Source of the DNA: Anodontia alba
Taxonomy: Eukaryota > Mollusca > Bivalvia > Lucinida > Lucinidae
Assembly: GCA_964016985.1 (NCBI GenBank)
Contig: OZ024833.1
Location: forward strand, 58,355,463-58,419,462
Direction: 5' to 3'
DNA length: 64,000 nucleotides
This document shows positions 44,381-55,389 of the stretch, piece by piece. The notes below the pieces were generated by a model. That model was given only the letters and a program-made list of their open reading frames with translations, was not told the DNA's origin and searched no databases. Position 1 is the first letter of the stretch, and each line of letters begins with the position of its first letter. Made by a program: the position numbers and the translations under genes.

Positions 44381-44859
44381 GATGTTGGATGTGACACATT
44401 ATCTTATTGTGGGATGCATTCCTGTCTAATAATTTCAAAATACCTCCATCAATTATTATCGCATAGTAGCCCAAATTCCCAACATTTAACATGAAATATC
44501 ACGTGATGTAGATGATCTACATGCATGAAAATGTGATAAATCGGTTACGCTCACATCGTACATGCGTACTAACCATGGTATAACTAAGACTAAACCAAAG
44601 GATTACCATTCTCTGTGTAAATAAAACTGAAGTTTATTTTCAATAAATGAGCTGGACTATGAGATAATTTTGAGCTTTGAAAGTTATACCATGGTTTATT
44701 TATAGATCTCACAGGTGAACTTTAAAATGACTGTCAACCGTACACATCTTTAAGAGAGTTTCAGCTGCATCAGTGCACCTTAAAACAGTTTTTTTCTTGG
44801 AAAAATAAAAAAAAATATTTCAAAATGTTGTACGTTGAATTGTTTACCCAGCGCTATGC

Positions 44860-45043
44860 ATAAGTTTTAAGCAAACGACATTTTGAAACATTTTCCCTAT
44901 TTTTCCCAGGAAACAGGATTTGACATTTCATGCAAATTGTTTCCATTAGAGACTGTTTGCTTGAAAATGGCTGGAAAAAAAATAAGAAAAGTATCATCAA
45001 ATACATTGTCTGCTGAAATTGCCCAGAGAGTGGTAAAGATTAA
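44860..45043. repeat. Family H foldback element
   Basis: ACAGGATTTGACATTTCATGC block and GTCTGCTGAAATTGCCCAGAG right arm; the arms are diverged. An A-rich tract is at 45290-45312. Confidence 0.8.
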
Positions 45044-46295
45044 CAGAATTGCAAATTTAAATTACTTCTGCACTGAGCAACTTTCTAATTAATTATGACA
45101 AACATAAAGTTTTTGTTGAAGAAAACACATAAAACCAGACATTCTGGATAGAGTATATTATAATGATGACCAACTAGATTGCACCAAAATTTGACCAACC
45201 TAAGATGCTGATGAAATTTCTTTTGATTGACATGTCCATCAGGAAATATAAGCAATCAGATTTCAGCAGTATTGCCTTTGACAGTTTAATTAAAAAAAAA
45301 AAAAAAAAAAAGGGCGGGATATTGCATCATTTTAGTACACAAGGTCAACAGGTCCAGTATTGCATCAGACTAGGTGTTACCACTTTACCATAAAAATATA
45401 CAAAATAAATAAATAAATAAAATGAAAAAAAATAAAGAAGAAAAAGAAATACTACATAAATATGACTACAACTTTGCAAGAAAACCAAACAAACAGATAA
45501 AAAAACAACAACAAATAAACCAAGCCCATACATTGGCTCCACCTCGTTTGGGGTCAGACAGTGAAAGGTCACCAAACTATGGTATGATGTACAGTATACC
45601 CCAAACCTCGAAAATAATCATGGTTTATCTATAACTTTACCTATTACTGGACATCTTGCAGTTACCGCTCTTTGAAATTTTGTCCTCCATTCTGGAGAAC
45701 AGGCTTATATAACACGTACGGAAAAAATCAGAGAAATAAGCAGTATGTTTTTAATTTGGTTAAACAAAATGTTTGAACAGCCAAATAATGTATAATATAC
45801 TTCTTATGGTCTAGCCATGTAGGTCTTGCGGACAAATTTGTTGAAAACAAGCACACTTTCTTACATTTTCCCTGTTGTTGCAATGAAAACCTGTACTCCA
45901 GAGTGGTAGACAAGCTTTCTAAGGGAAGCAATAATTTCTTTAAACAGGGTCTATTGAACAACCATGTTCAATATATATATCCTCAGCAGAACGTAGAATC
46001 ATGTGTTTCATTCAAAGAAACATGATAAATGGTTCTATCCTAAATTTCTTGTACGAACCGTTCTTGAATATGATTCTCTCACACAAAAACAAACTAAATA
46101 TTGAAACAGCGCTAGCATCACTGAGGTACGCAGTAGAAGACCCTTAACTAGACCTGTCGCCGGACAGAAATTTTCGCTCGACACAGAGCTTGTCCATCAT
46201 GCAAAACATTGAAACCTGTGATTGTGTGAAAAATAGAAGGAAAGGCAATGATCAGGAATCGATACAATTAGCCTGTCGGAACTTGACTATTACAG

Positions 46296-46384
46296 CCTCG
46301 GCAACCCAGGTGTGATCCATTACGTTACACTTCATTCATGATGAATGAAGTGTAACGTAATGGATCACACCTGGGTTACCGAGG
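46296..46384. repeat. 89-bp near-perfect palindrome
   Basis: 44-base arms with a single mismatch and a one-base centre at 46340. The left arm begins CCTCGGCAACCCAGGTGTGA. No other copy is in the window. Confidence 0.93.
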
Positions 46385-46720
46385 ACAGACTGTTACTGCG
46401 ACTTATACATTCAGATTGAGTATTTTCGAAACAATTTAAAAATAGCGTTACAGCACGAATATTCTGCAGCTAACTGAATGCATAGATGTTAACCCAGTTA
46501 CGACTGGTAAGTTTGATTCCCTCTTCAATTGCACGACGGAGAGCCGGTTCTCAGACTTCTCAGATCCCCTTCTCAATCTGTTTCAGAAGGTTGGTGTTTG
46601 ACTATCAATGCCTGTGGTCGGGCCCATCGTGGTCCTGCTTGTGGTTTACATTTTTCAGCAATTTGCTTTGTTTTTGTATTTCATGTGTTTCTCTGATAAG
46701 GTAGAGGCCCAGCTAGGGGG

Positions 46721-47308
46721 GGGTACTCTGAATTTTGCCTGCTACATACGCAAGGACTACTTTCTTGGGTTTAAAATTTTGAATTTTACTATTGTTTTGG
46801 TTTGGGGAAAACGTGGCTATTTTTTGTGGGGCATTGGCCATTTGTAGGTATTTTTTGGGGTCACTTTCTAAACTGACTATTTTTTTTTTTTTAGGTCTAT
46901 TCAAAATTCTCGGTAATTTTTTGGGGCATTGTAAGAATCGGGATTAGAACCTCCTCTTGAACTGATAATTATTTTTATTTTAACAGCTCTTTTTCTGCCG
47001 GGCATCACTTCAGTGCCATTAAAGTAAAAGCGGAGCTACTATTGGAAACTGTTTAAAGCACTTATATTACTGATAAAATCATAATACAGGAAAAATTAAA
47101 CGAAAACAATACTTTTGTAAAAAGAAAGCAAGAAGAAGATATTTCTGGCTATGCTAATATCTGCAGATATTTTTTTTGGCATGGCTGATATACCGGATAC
47201 TTTTTTGGGTATGGCTGATATACTGTATTTTTTTTTTTTTTTTTTTTTTTTGTGTAAATGCTAGATGCTTGGGCCAAGCCTATGTAGCAGACAAAATTCA
47301 GAGTACCC
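46721..47308. mobile_element. MITE-like element S, 28-bp inverted ends
   Basis: The left end GGGTACTCTGAATTTTGCCT and its complement at 47281-47308 match over 28 bases with one mismatch. The interior has TTTTTTTGGGG-type motifs, a long T run (47226-47251) and no coding frame. Confidence 0.88.
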
Positions 47309-47329
47309 TCTCCATGGGAGCCACTGTGC

Positions 47330-47403
47330 CGGTATGGGTAACACGATAAACCGAAATCACCGAAATCTACCGAAATCACCGTGGAAATCACCGAAATTAC
47401 CAA
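47330..47403 (+). repeat. Short tandem repeat (ACCGAAATC)
   Basis: Five or six copies of a 9-14 base ACCGAAAT(C) motif. Confidence 0.8.
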
Positions 47404-47559
47404 TGTAGGTGCCCAGAATAGGTGATTCTTGTAAATAATGTTGGTTTTGATAAATTTTGTTTGAATATTTTAGGATATTACCTTTGATTGTGTAGTGAAA
47501 CGGAAAATCATTTGGCCTGGACCGAAATTACGTCTAAATTCTAAAACATATCCAGACTC

Positions 47560-48555
47560 CAATGACTGCTTCACGAGATATTGTGCAGACAAGAAAGCCT
47601 CACGCCAATGCCGACGCCAACGGGATCTGCACTAAAAAATAACGCCCCCCCCCCCCCCTCCCTCCCCGTAGGTGGGGGACACAACTAGAACAGTGTTTTC
47701 AGAGGAAAACGTATGTCACCCACCAGTTTGAACAGACCTATTGTTGAAAAAGATTGAATCTATAACTTCTCTTTTTTCGTGTATGTGTGGTCAATGGGGG
47801 CCATTTTTCAAAATCTAAGCCTCGTGTGGCCTTTAAAATGGGGTCAAGGTCACCAAAATCTAATCAGTTCTTGTCCCTGTCTCAACAATATAGCTTTACA
47901 AGTTTGGTCAAAATGCATCCATTTAGTCTGGTGCAGAAAAGCCATTTTCCAACAATCTGAGCCCTCCTGTGACATTGAAGAAAGGGTCAAGGTCACCAAA
48001 ATCTAATCAGTTCTTTTTCATGTCACAACAATATAGCTGTGCAAGTTTGGTCAAAATCCATCTATTCCTTCATGAGATAGGGTGCACACAAGTCATTTTC
48101 CAACAATCTAAACCATAAGTTTAGTCAAAATCCTTCCGTTCATCCTGGAGATAGGGTGCAGACAAGCCATTTTCCATCAATTTGAGCCTTCTTGTGACAT
48201 TGAAAACGGGACGAAGGTCACCAAAATCTAATTAGTTCTTTTACATGTCCCAGCAAATTAGATGTGCAAGTTCGGTCAAAATCCATTTGTTACTTCAGGA
48301 GATAGGAGGCAGACCAGCCATTTTCCAGCCTTTCAACAATCTGAGCCCTCGTGTGATCTTGAAAATGGGGTAAAGGTCACCAAAATCTAAACAGCATTTT
48401 CCCTCTACCCATTGATAAATTTATGTAAATTTGGCCAAAATCCATCCATTCATTAAGGAGATAGAGTGCAGACAAGAGACTACGCCGACGCCGTCGCCGA
48501 CAGGATCCGCACTAAAAATATCACCCCGCCCCTCCCCCTCATGGTGGGGGACACA
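47560..48555 (+). repeat. Family K tandem array with flanking direct repeat
   Basis: Units of roughly 150 bp carry GGTCACCAAAATCTAA (47849, 47993, 48218, 48377) and CAAGTTTGGTCAAAATCCAT. The array is bounded on both sides by a block with GACGCC, GGATC(T/C)GCACTAAAAA and GTGGGGGACACAA (47590-47690 and 48484-48552). No open frame. Confidence 0.85.
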
Positions 48556-48845
48556 ATAATATTTCCTGTTAGTTAGAATACTACCAAAAATTGCATGAAT
48601 AAAATAATATGTAAATAAAGGTACTGAAATTCAGATTCTTAGCTACAAACATGGCACTATTTTAATGTCTCCGAGAAGCCCTTCGGGCTTAACAGATATC
48701 AAAATTGCCTACCGTTTTTCATGATCAAGTGCAATCTAATATTCTGATTTTCATTTCTTAAAAGAAAACTAAGTCACAAGTATGTATAAAATCGGTTTTA
48801 TTGATGTTAACCCTTGTCCTGCTGAAACCGGATATACCCTGCCTT

Positions 48846-48915
48846 TGCAAACAGTGTAGATCCAGATCAGTTGGCTTCTGAAGAAGCCAACTGATCTGGA
48901 TCTGCACTGTTTGCC
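48846..48915. repeat. Family N hairpin
   Basis: GCAAACAGTGTAGATCCAGAT and a fully complementary right arm around GGCTTCTGAAGAAGCC. The most perfect copy of the family. Confidence 0.95.
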
Positions 48916-49102
48916 ATTAAGTATGTGAATTTATAACAACAATCCTGATCAAGTTATCCGATTGGCTGAAAATTAGAAGTGCGTGTGGCATCTTAATTTA
49001 TTCAGCAGGACAAGGGTTAAGCATGATAATATGAAATCATATGATTAAACAATCAACTCAGAACACCAACTTACATTTATATCACACATATACTCCCACT
49101 AG

Positions 49103-49292
49103 TTAATGCTTAAAGTGCCAACTACAACAGCAGATGACGTTTTCAAATGTTTTCTTATTTTTCAGATATAACAAAGCTTGATATTTCATGTGAATCGTCT
49201 GCATTTACATAAAATGTCAAGCTTTATTGTCTCTGAAACTAAAAATAAAATAGAATGTCGTGTGCTGCTGTTGTGATTGGCACTTTAAGTGT
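49103..49292. repeat. Family H foldback element
   Basis: AATGCTTAAAGTGCCAACTACAAC-type left end and GATTGGCACTTTAAGTGTTA right end form inverted repeats. Confidence 0.85.
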
Positions 49293-49479
49293 TATGTATC
49301 ATCCTGGCAGTTTAAGTGTTAAGTATCATCTGACCATATCTGTAAAGTTAAATATTTACTTTGTATATCTTCATCAGAGAGAGACTTTGTTTTTCTTTTT
49401 CTTCAGTTTTTGTTGTCACAAGAAATGGCTTAAGTAAAACTATCTAATCCTTTTTATCGCACCTGCTTGTAGCAGGGTG

Positions 49480-50160
49480 CGATATAGGCGTCCGATTTTC
49501 CGTCCGTCCGTCCGTCCGTCCGTCCGTCCGTCTGTCAACATTTATGTCGACGTTCGACACTTATGTCAAAGTTAGTATTCTAATCAACTACAAGACTAAA
49601 CAACCATCAAACCTTGCATGAGACATCTCCCTGACCTCCTGACTCTGCGACACAGGCGTCTGCTTTTCCGTATGTCTGTCCATTCATCCGTCCATCTGTC
49701 TGTCAACATTTATGTCGAAGTTCGACATTTATGTCAAAGTTAGTATTTTAATCAACTACAAGACTAAACAACCATCAAACCTTGCATGAAACATCTCCCT
49801 GACCTCCTGACTTTGCGACATAGGTGCCCACTTTTCCATTCGTCTGTCTGTTCGTCCGTCCGTCTGTCCGTCTGTTAACAGTTCTGTTATGTCGAAGTTC
49901 GACATTTATGTCAAAGTTCGTATTCTAATCAACTACAAAACTAAACAACCATCAAACCTTTTATGAAACATCTCCCTGACCTCCCACCTTTGCGACATAG
50001 GTGCCCGCTTTTCCATTCGTCTGTCCGTTCGTCCGTCCGTCTGTCTCTTAACAGTTCTGTTATGTCGAAGTTCGACATTTACGTCGAAGTTAGTATTCTA
50101 ATCAACTACAATTCTACAACAACCATCATACCTTGCATGACACATCTCCCTGACCTCCTG
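49480..50160 (+). repeat. Four-unit tandem repeat, ~170-bp period
   Basis: Units contain CCGTCCGTCTGT runs, TATGTCGAAGTTCGACATTT, TCAACTACAAGACTAAACAA and CATCTCCCTGACCTCCTGAC. Confidence 0.9.
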
Positions 50161-50162
50161 AC

Positions 50163-51090
50163 TTGGCAGGTATGTTGACCCAGTGACCTTGACCTATATT
50201 TTGCGCTCCAGTGACTTTGATATATTTTGCGTCGACGTTCGATATCTCCTCGACTACAAGGCCTACAACCATCAAACCTTGCAAAGTGCTTCTTCTCAAT
50301 GTACTGACTTGGCAGATACCTTGACCTGGTGACCTTGACCTATATTTTGGCTGCAGTGACTTTGACATAATTTACGTCAATGTTCCAGATCTCCTCAAGT
50401 GTAAGACCTCTAGCCACCAAACCTTGCATAGTGCTTCTCCTAGATGTACTGACTCGGCAGGTATCTTGACCCAGTGACCTTGACCTATATTTTGCGCTCC
50501 AGTGCCTTTTACACATTTTACGTCAACGTTCAATATCTCCTCAACTGTAAGGCCTACAACCACTAAACCTTGCATAGTGCTTCTCCTCAATGTACGGACT
50601 CCGCAGGTACCTTCACTGGGTGACCTTGACCTATATTTCGCGCTCCATTAACTTTTATACCTTTTACGTCAGCCTTCCATAATTATGTCCTCAACTGTAA
50701 GGCCTTCAACCACCAAACCTTATATAGCACTTCTTCTCGATGTACTGACTCGGCAGGTACCTTGACCTGGTGACCTTGACCTATATTGTGCACTCCAGTG
50801 ACTGACACATTTTATGTTGATGTTCGGTATCTCCTCAAATATAAGACCTACAACCACTAAACCTTGCATAGTGCTTCACCTCATTGCACTGGCTTGGCAG
50901 GTACCTTGACCCGGTGACCTTGACCTATATTTGACACATTTTACGTTAATGTTTGATAACTCCTCAACTATAAGGCCTACAACCACCATACCCTGCATTG
51001 TGCTTCTCCTTGATGTACTGAATTAGCAGGTACCTTGACCCGTGACCTTGACCTATATTTCATGCTCCAGTGACTTTTACGTCAACGTTC
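50163..51090 (+). repeat. Seven-unit tandem repeat with invariant TGACCTTGACC
   Basis: Units (period 134-150 bp) contain GGCAGGTACCTTGACC, then GTGACCTTGACCTATAT in all seven (starts near 50183, 50329, 50474, 50620, 50770, 50914, 51042), then CATTTTACGTCAACGTTC and CCACCAAACCTTGCATAGTG. The reverse complement contains TCAAGGTCA, the extended half-site bound by NR5A and ERR nuclear receptors. Confidence 0.93.
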
Positions 51091-51329
51091 CATTATCATT
51101 GGGTTGTATGATACGAAAAGTCAGTGCTGAAGATATAGCCATTAGAGGGAATGGGACTGGCCTGGAATATATGTGCCCCACTAGGCACTTTGTCTACATT
51201 TTTTTCAACCCAGTTTTCCAAGTAAGCACTACTAAGAATGAAATAAACTTATTTAATAACCACGTTCTGATTGTGGCTCCTGTGACTTTTGCCCCAGCAG
51301 GTGCGATGACGCCTTCCGCGGAATTCTTG

Positions 51330-51945
51330 TATTCCATAATAGATACATAACTCTCAAATTAGCAAAACCATACGCCTTTGACAAACGTGTTGATGCCATC
51401 AATAATGCTGCAGAACAATAATTGTATTACACAAACCACAACCGTCGCATGGTCAACTAGAAATATGTTTGTAAAACACTTAGCCCCCCAAGTCTGTGCT
51501 TGTCCCTAAAAATATCAAAGTTGAAAAGGGGCATAACTCTCACAAAACTAATTCGATTTTTTCATAAGTTAATCGGAATTTGTTTGAAAGTTAATCAGGT
51601 AATCTTCTTATCATTCCTAATAAGTTCACTAAGTTTTAAAACCCTAGCTTTAACAGTTTTTGAACTATCTTGCTAACTAGATTTCATTAGGTCCCATAGG
51701 CTTACAATGTATGACGTAAATAAGGCATAACTCTGAAACTACAACTGTCCGAAAAAATGGGTCTACTTATTTTCCATCCTTATTCCACACAATAACAATT
51801 CAAGATCCTATCTCCATGCAAAGTGTCTCGAATGTACAGATGAACTATATGAGGGATGACCAAAAGCAATTTGCCCCTCCAACTTCTTCAAAGTTGGGAG
51901 GATAATAAATCTAGGTCAAGATGCTGCAGCCAAAATCATTGTGAG
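51330..51945. other. Dispersed repeat, no gene
   Basis: AAAAGGGGCATAACTCT and the CCCTCCAACTT(C) block resemble 15210-15660. No open frame is of note. Confidence 0.55.
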
Positions 51946-52125
51946 AGCATCATACAGGCAACCAATCAAATTTCAGAATTAGTACAAGACAGCACACAGA
52001 CAACCAATCAGCTTTCAGAACTACGAGTATTACGACATCACACAGACAACCAATCAACTTTCAGAGCTGGTACAAGATATCACACAGACAACCAATCAAA
52101 TTCCAGAACCAGAACTAGAACTCAC
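51946..52125 (+). repeat. Minisatellite, ~43-bp units
   Basis: Four units of CACACAGACAACCAATCA followed by a TTTCAGAA(C/T) block. The open frame over it is repetitive and not a gene. Confidence 0.88.
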
Positions 52126-52412
52126 TATATAACATAACAAAAGGGAAATAAAATATAAAATAATATATACATATGGCATTACATAATATAAATCCTTATG
52201 CATGTATATGACCATAAATTAAATACAAATAAAACTTTTATTCAAAGTTATACTACTTTACGAGCAAATTACAAAAGAAAACAAACAAGCCCCTCCAATC
52301 AGAAATTAACAGAATGTCAGTTGTTGCCACCATAGACTTAGATAGTTGTCTATTCAGTCCAACAGACAGGCCCCTGTCTGATCAGTTCAAAAGGGTCTGT
52401 GAGTTTTCATTA

Positions 52413-52590
52413 ACACTTAAAAGCGCTAATCAGAACTACAGCAAGATGACATTTTGAGATTTTTTATTACTTTTCAGAGAAAATAAGATTTGACATTTCA
52501 TGTGAATTGTCTGCTAGCAGACAATTCACATGAAATATCAATTATTTTCTCTGAAAAATAACAAAATTAATTTAGAATGCTATATGCTAC
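52413..52590. repeat. Family H foldback element
   Basis: The perfect central arm TTCATGTGAATTGTCTGC and its complement. Outer blocks are AACTACAGCAAGATGACATT and complement. Confidence 0.88.
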
Positions 52591-52599
52591 AAAGGGCTT

Positions 52600-53340
52600 G
52601 GTTCACGAATGACCAAAATCTGCCCTATTCAATATATTGATCAAAACGCTTGTAAATATAAGTCAGCATGGGACATCTTCAAAAACAACAACAACAAGTT
52701 TGAAAACCAATCATTATGGTTGCTATGGTAACAACAACACACTACATGGTGTACTGTAAAACTGTTAGTTTTAATCAATTTCATAGCTGAAATTTAGGAG
52801 CAATGCCACTAAAAGCATTCCCATTTGTTAGTTTCATATTTGTCAAATACTGTAGCACAAAGTTATGAATAAAAATCACCATAATTCAGAAATTTCTGTT
52901 ACCATGACAACAAATATGTCAAATTTATTACAAAAAAGCACGCAGTTTTACTTAATTTATTCTGTTTACTATGCGATTCTATCTTTATCACTACATACAG
53001 TATAAAACTTTTGATTATCAGTAATTGGAGACACATTAAAAAGAAAAGAAAAGCACTAGACTAAAGTTTCTGTTGCCATGGAAACAAAACTGTAAAACCA
53101 TTTACTTCAGCCAAACAATATGTGGTTTTGACTGATTTGAATCATGAAATGTAAAGTGTGTTTTATTTCATTGATTTAAATGTGTTCTAAGTATTTGACT
53201 GTGCGTAAAAAGTGACATTCGCATCACTTAACTTTCTGTTGCCATGGAAACAAAAGGATACATTTATCTTATAAGAAGACGCAGATCAGCCAGCTCATCA
53301 TTGATCTATTTTATGGCAATGTCATATTTGATCCCATTGG
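52600..53340. other. Non-coding stretch with short direct repeats
   Basis: GTTGCCATGGAAACAAAA appears twice (53070, 53231), with a weaker version at 52910. No gene was seen. Confidence 0.5.
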
Positions 53341-53344
53341 AAGA

Positions 53345-54210
53345 AATGTATAAAATCACAGGTCAAAGAGACTTTTAAATTTGCACTATTTGGTCATAGT
53401 TACAAAATGTTTCATTTGACATTTAAACTCTGCCCACGGTGGTGATCTGCTCCTGCTCCTTGTCTATGTACATGTATCAAATCATGGAAAAATTGTATAT
53501 AAAATCACAAATCACAGTTCAAAATTATTTTTATGAAACTTGCACCAGCTGGCCATAGTGAGAAAAAATTTAATTTGACATAAAAATTCAATCCCCAGGG
53601 TTGATATGCCCCTGTGCTATGTACAGGTATGTAATCATGAAAAAATAAATGTACAAGATCACAGTTCACTGAGATTTTGTTTATAAACTTCCACCAGTTG
53701 GCCATCATGGCAAAAGCTTTCATTCGACATCAAAACTCTGTCCCCAAGGGCTTATCTGCCCGTGCTCCAGGGTTATGTACATGTAAAAAAAAAACAGTTC
53801 AATCAGATTTGTTTTCGAAACTTGCACCAGTTGGCCACAGTGACAACAAGTTTCATCCGACATCGAAACTCTGTCCCAAAGAGGTGATCTGCCCCTGTCC
53901 TAAGGCTACCAACATGTATAAAAAAATATGTATAAAATCACATTTCAAAGAGATTTCTTTCAAACTTGCATCAGTTGGCCATAGTGACAAAAGAATTCAT
54001 TTGACATAAAAATTATGTTCCCTAGGGGTTATCTGCCGCTGCTTTGGGGCTATGTACATGTATAAAATCCTGAAAAAAAATGTATAAAATCTCAGTTCAA
54101 AGGATTTATTTGAAACTTATATCAAGTGGTCGTAATGGCAAAAGGTTTCTATCGACACAAAGATCTGTCACCCATAGATTGTCTGTCCCCGCCCAGGACC
54201 GGAGGTCTCA
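53345..54210 (+). repeat. Tandem repeat array L, ~110-160 bp units
   Basis: Six or seven diverged units contain AACTTGCACCAGTTGGCCAT, ATTTGACATAAAAATT or ATTCGACATCAAAACT, GATCTGCCCCTGC and TATGTACATGTATAAAAT. Open frames within are array shadows. Confidence 0.88.
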
Positions 54211-54654
54211 GCTGAGCTACAGGACTGTTGGTCCTCTGGTTTCCATAGTTGACATGCAAAATATATTGCTATGTGTAGTGCAAGTATGCAAAAATAAACA
54301 TCGAACATATCTAGACACTGAACAGACTGGGAAAAAAGCTCAAGGATTCATTCTAAAGATACAGTTTAGTAGAGCACTATAAACCTGCTGGACATAATAT
54401 AACAAACGTCATCTTTGTACATACAAGTGCAAATATGTATGCAAATAGAAACATCTTAAATATTAGGTTCAACACTGATAGCAGCCATTTAGTAATGTTT
54501 AACTATCTGTCCTTACGAAACCAAGGCCAGCTGGTACACCCTATTGTGAACAAATGTAAGTCCAGCAGGACATGACTACAATGTCGCAGTAAAGGTGATG
54601 CAATGTCATTCGTCATGTGCCCGCTAGGAACCTTAGCACAGGTATTCCTGAAAA

Positions 54655-54815
54655 CTGACACATGTACGTAGCAAGGACTCAGATCAGCTTATGCATCTGC
54701 ACAGCATATTCAGTCTTCGTTGTCTGTAGGAAGAAACTTTGGGTCTTTACTTCAGCATAGACTGCAATGCGAAAATTGTGATCAGACGCCATAGTATTTG
54801 CAAACTGGCCTGAGT
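54655..54815. repeat. Family O foldback element
   Basis: Diverged copy with GCAAGGACTCAGATCAGC, CTTTGGGTCTTTACTTCAGC and GTGATCAGACGCC blocks. Confidence 0.6.
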
Positions 54816-54824
54816 ATAAGCTCG

Positions 54825-54905
54825 ATGAATTCCGCCTCCAATCGATTCGAAACCGAGACATTGTGTTCAAAAGTCGGGAGCACTAACCACTCCGCCACAC
54901 GGCCG
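54825..54905 (-). repeat. tRNA-like/SINE head
   Basis: On the minus strand GCGGCCGTGTGGCGGAGTGG contains a box A-like TGGCGGAGTGG, and about 35 bases on is a box B-like GGTTTCGAATC. Spacing suits a tRNA-derived SINE head or tRNA pseudogene. I could not fold a full cloverleaf with confidence. Confidence 0.6.
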
Positions 54906-55024
54906 CTTCGCAAATTCTAATGTTTGTAATTACCATATACATGCATGGAACGGTCTTGCAAAGAAAAGCAAATTAAAATCCAAACTTGTGTACAAGCTCA
55001 GTAATCTCTCTCCTGTTGTAATAT

Positions 55025-55280
55025 CAACTCTTTAAGCGCCATGAAAAAATGAAGCACACGACAATTTGATTTTTTTTGGTGGGGGAGGGGGATAGTCTTG
55101 ACATTTCATGTGAACTGTCTGCTTGGCACAGTTCATAGGAAATGTCAACTAATTTTCTCTTCAAAATAAAAGAAAGATAACAATTTCATGTTTCTTTTAA
55201 TTTTTATAAAAATGTCTTGACATTTCATGTGAATTGTCTGCAAACTGCATGAAATGTCAAGACATTTTATCTGAAAAATA
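55025..55280. repeat. Family H elements, two copies
   Basis: TTGACATTTCATGTGAA blocks at 55100 and 55217, each with a near complement downstream. The second copy shares the arm AATGTCTTGACATTTCATGT. Confidence 0.8.
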
Positions 55281-55289
55281 AATGAAAAA

Positions 55290-55386
55290 GTACAAAAAAA
55301 AAAAAAAAAAAAAAAATCCATTACCAGGTTTTGATGTCGGGACCCACCGAATACTAAACGAGCGTTTTACCCATTACACCACAGAT
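55290..55386 (-). repeat. tRNA-like sequence followed by a T run
   Basis: On the minus strand CATCTGTGGTGTAATGGGTA has a good box A (TGGTGTAATGG). A weak box B-like region follows near CCCGACATCAAAACC, then TGGTAATGGA and a run of about 22 T, which would act as a polymerase III terminator. It may be a tRNA pseudogene or SINE head. Confidence 0.5.
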
Positions 55387-55389
55387 GAC

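Larger units (their letters stand above)
49457..51330. mobile_element. Family J element 2 with two unrelated tandem arrays
   Basis: Starts TCGCACCTGC, then a GGTGCGATATAGGCG hairpin and CCGTCCG runs. It ends GCAGGTGCGA, then GACGCCTTCCGCGGAATTC. These ends match the element at 16725-18373, while the interior does not. Inside are four units of about 170 bp (49480-50160) and seven of about 145 bp (50163-51090). No coding frame. Confidence 0.78.

Noticed and set aside
50163..51090. CRISPR-like array
   Set aside because: Unit length of about 145 bp, diverged repeats and no short unique spacers, in eukaryotic DNA.
53677..54382. Two ~100-residue open frames
   Set aside because: They follow the period of tandem array L and contain repeated blocks, so they are array shadows.
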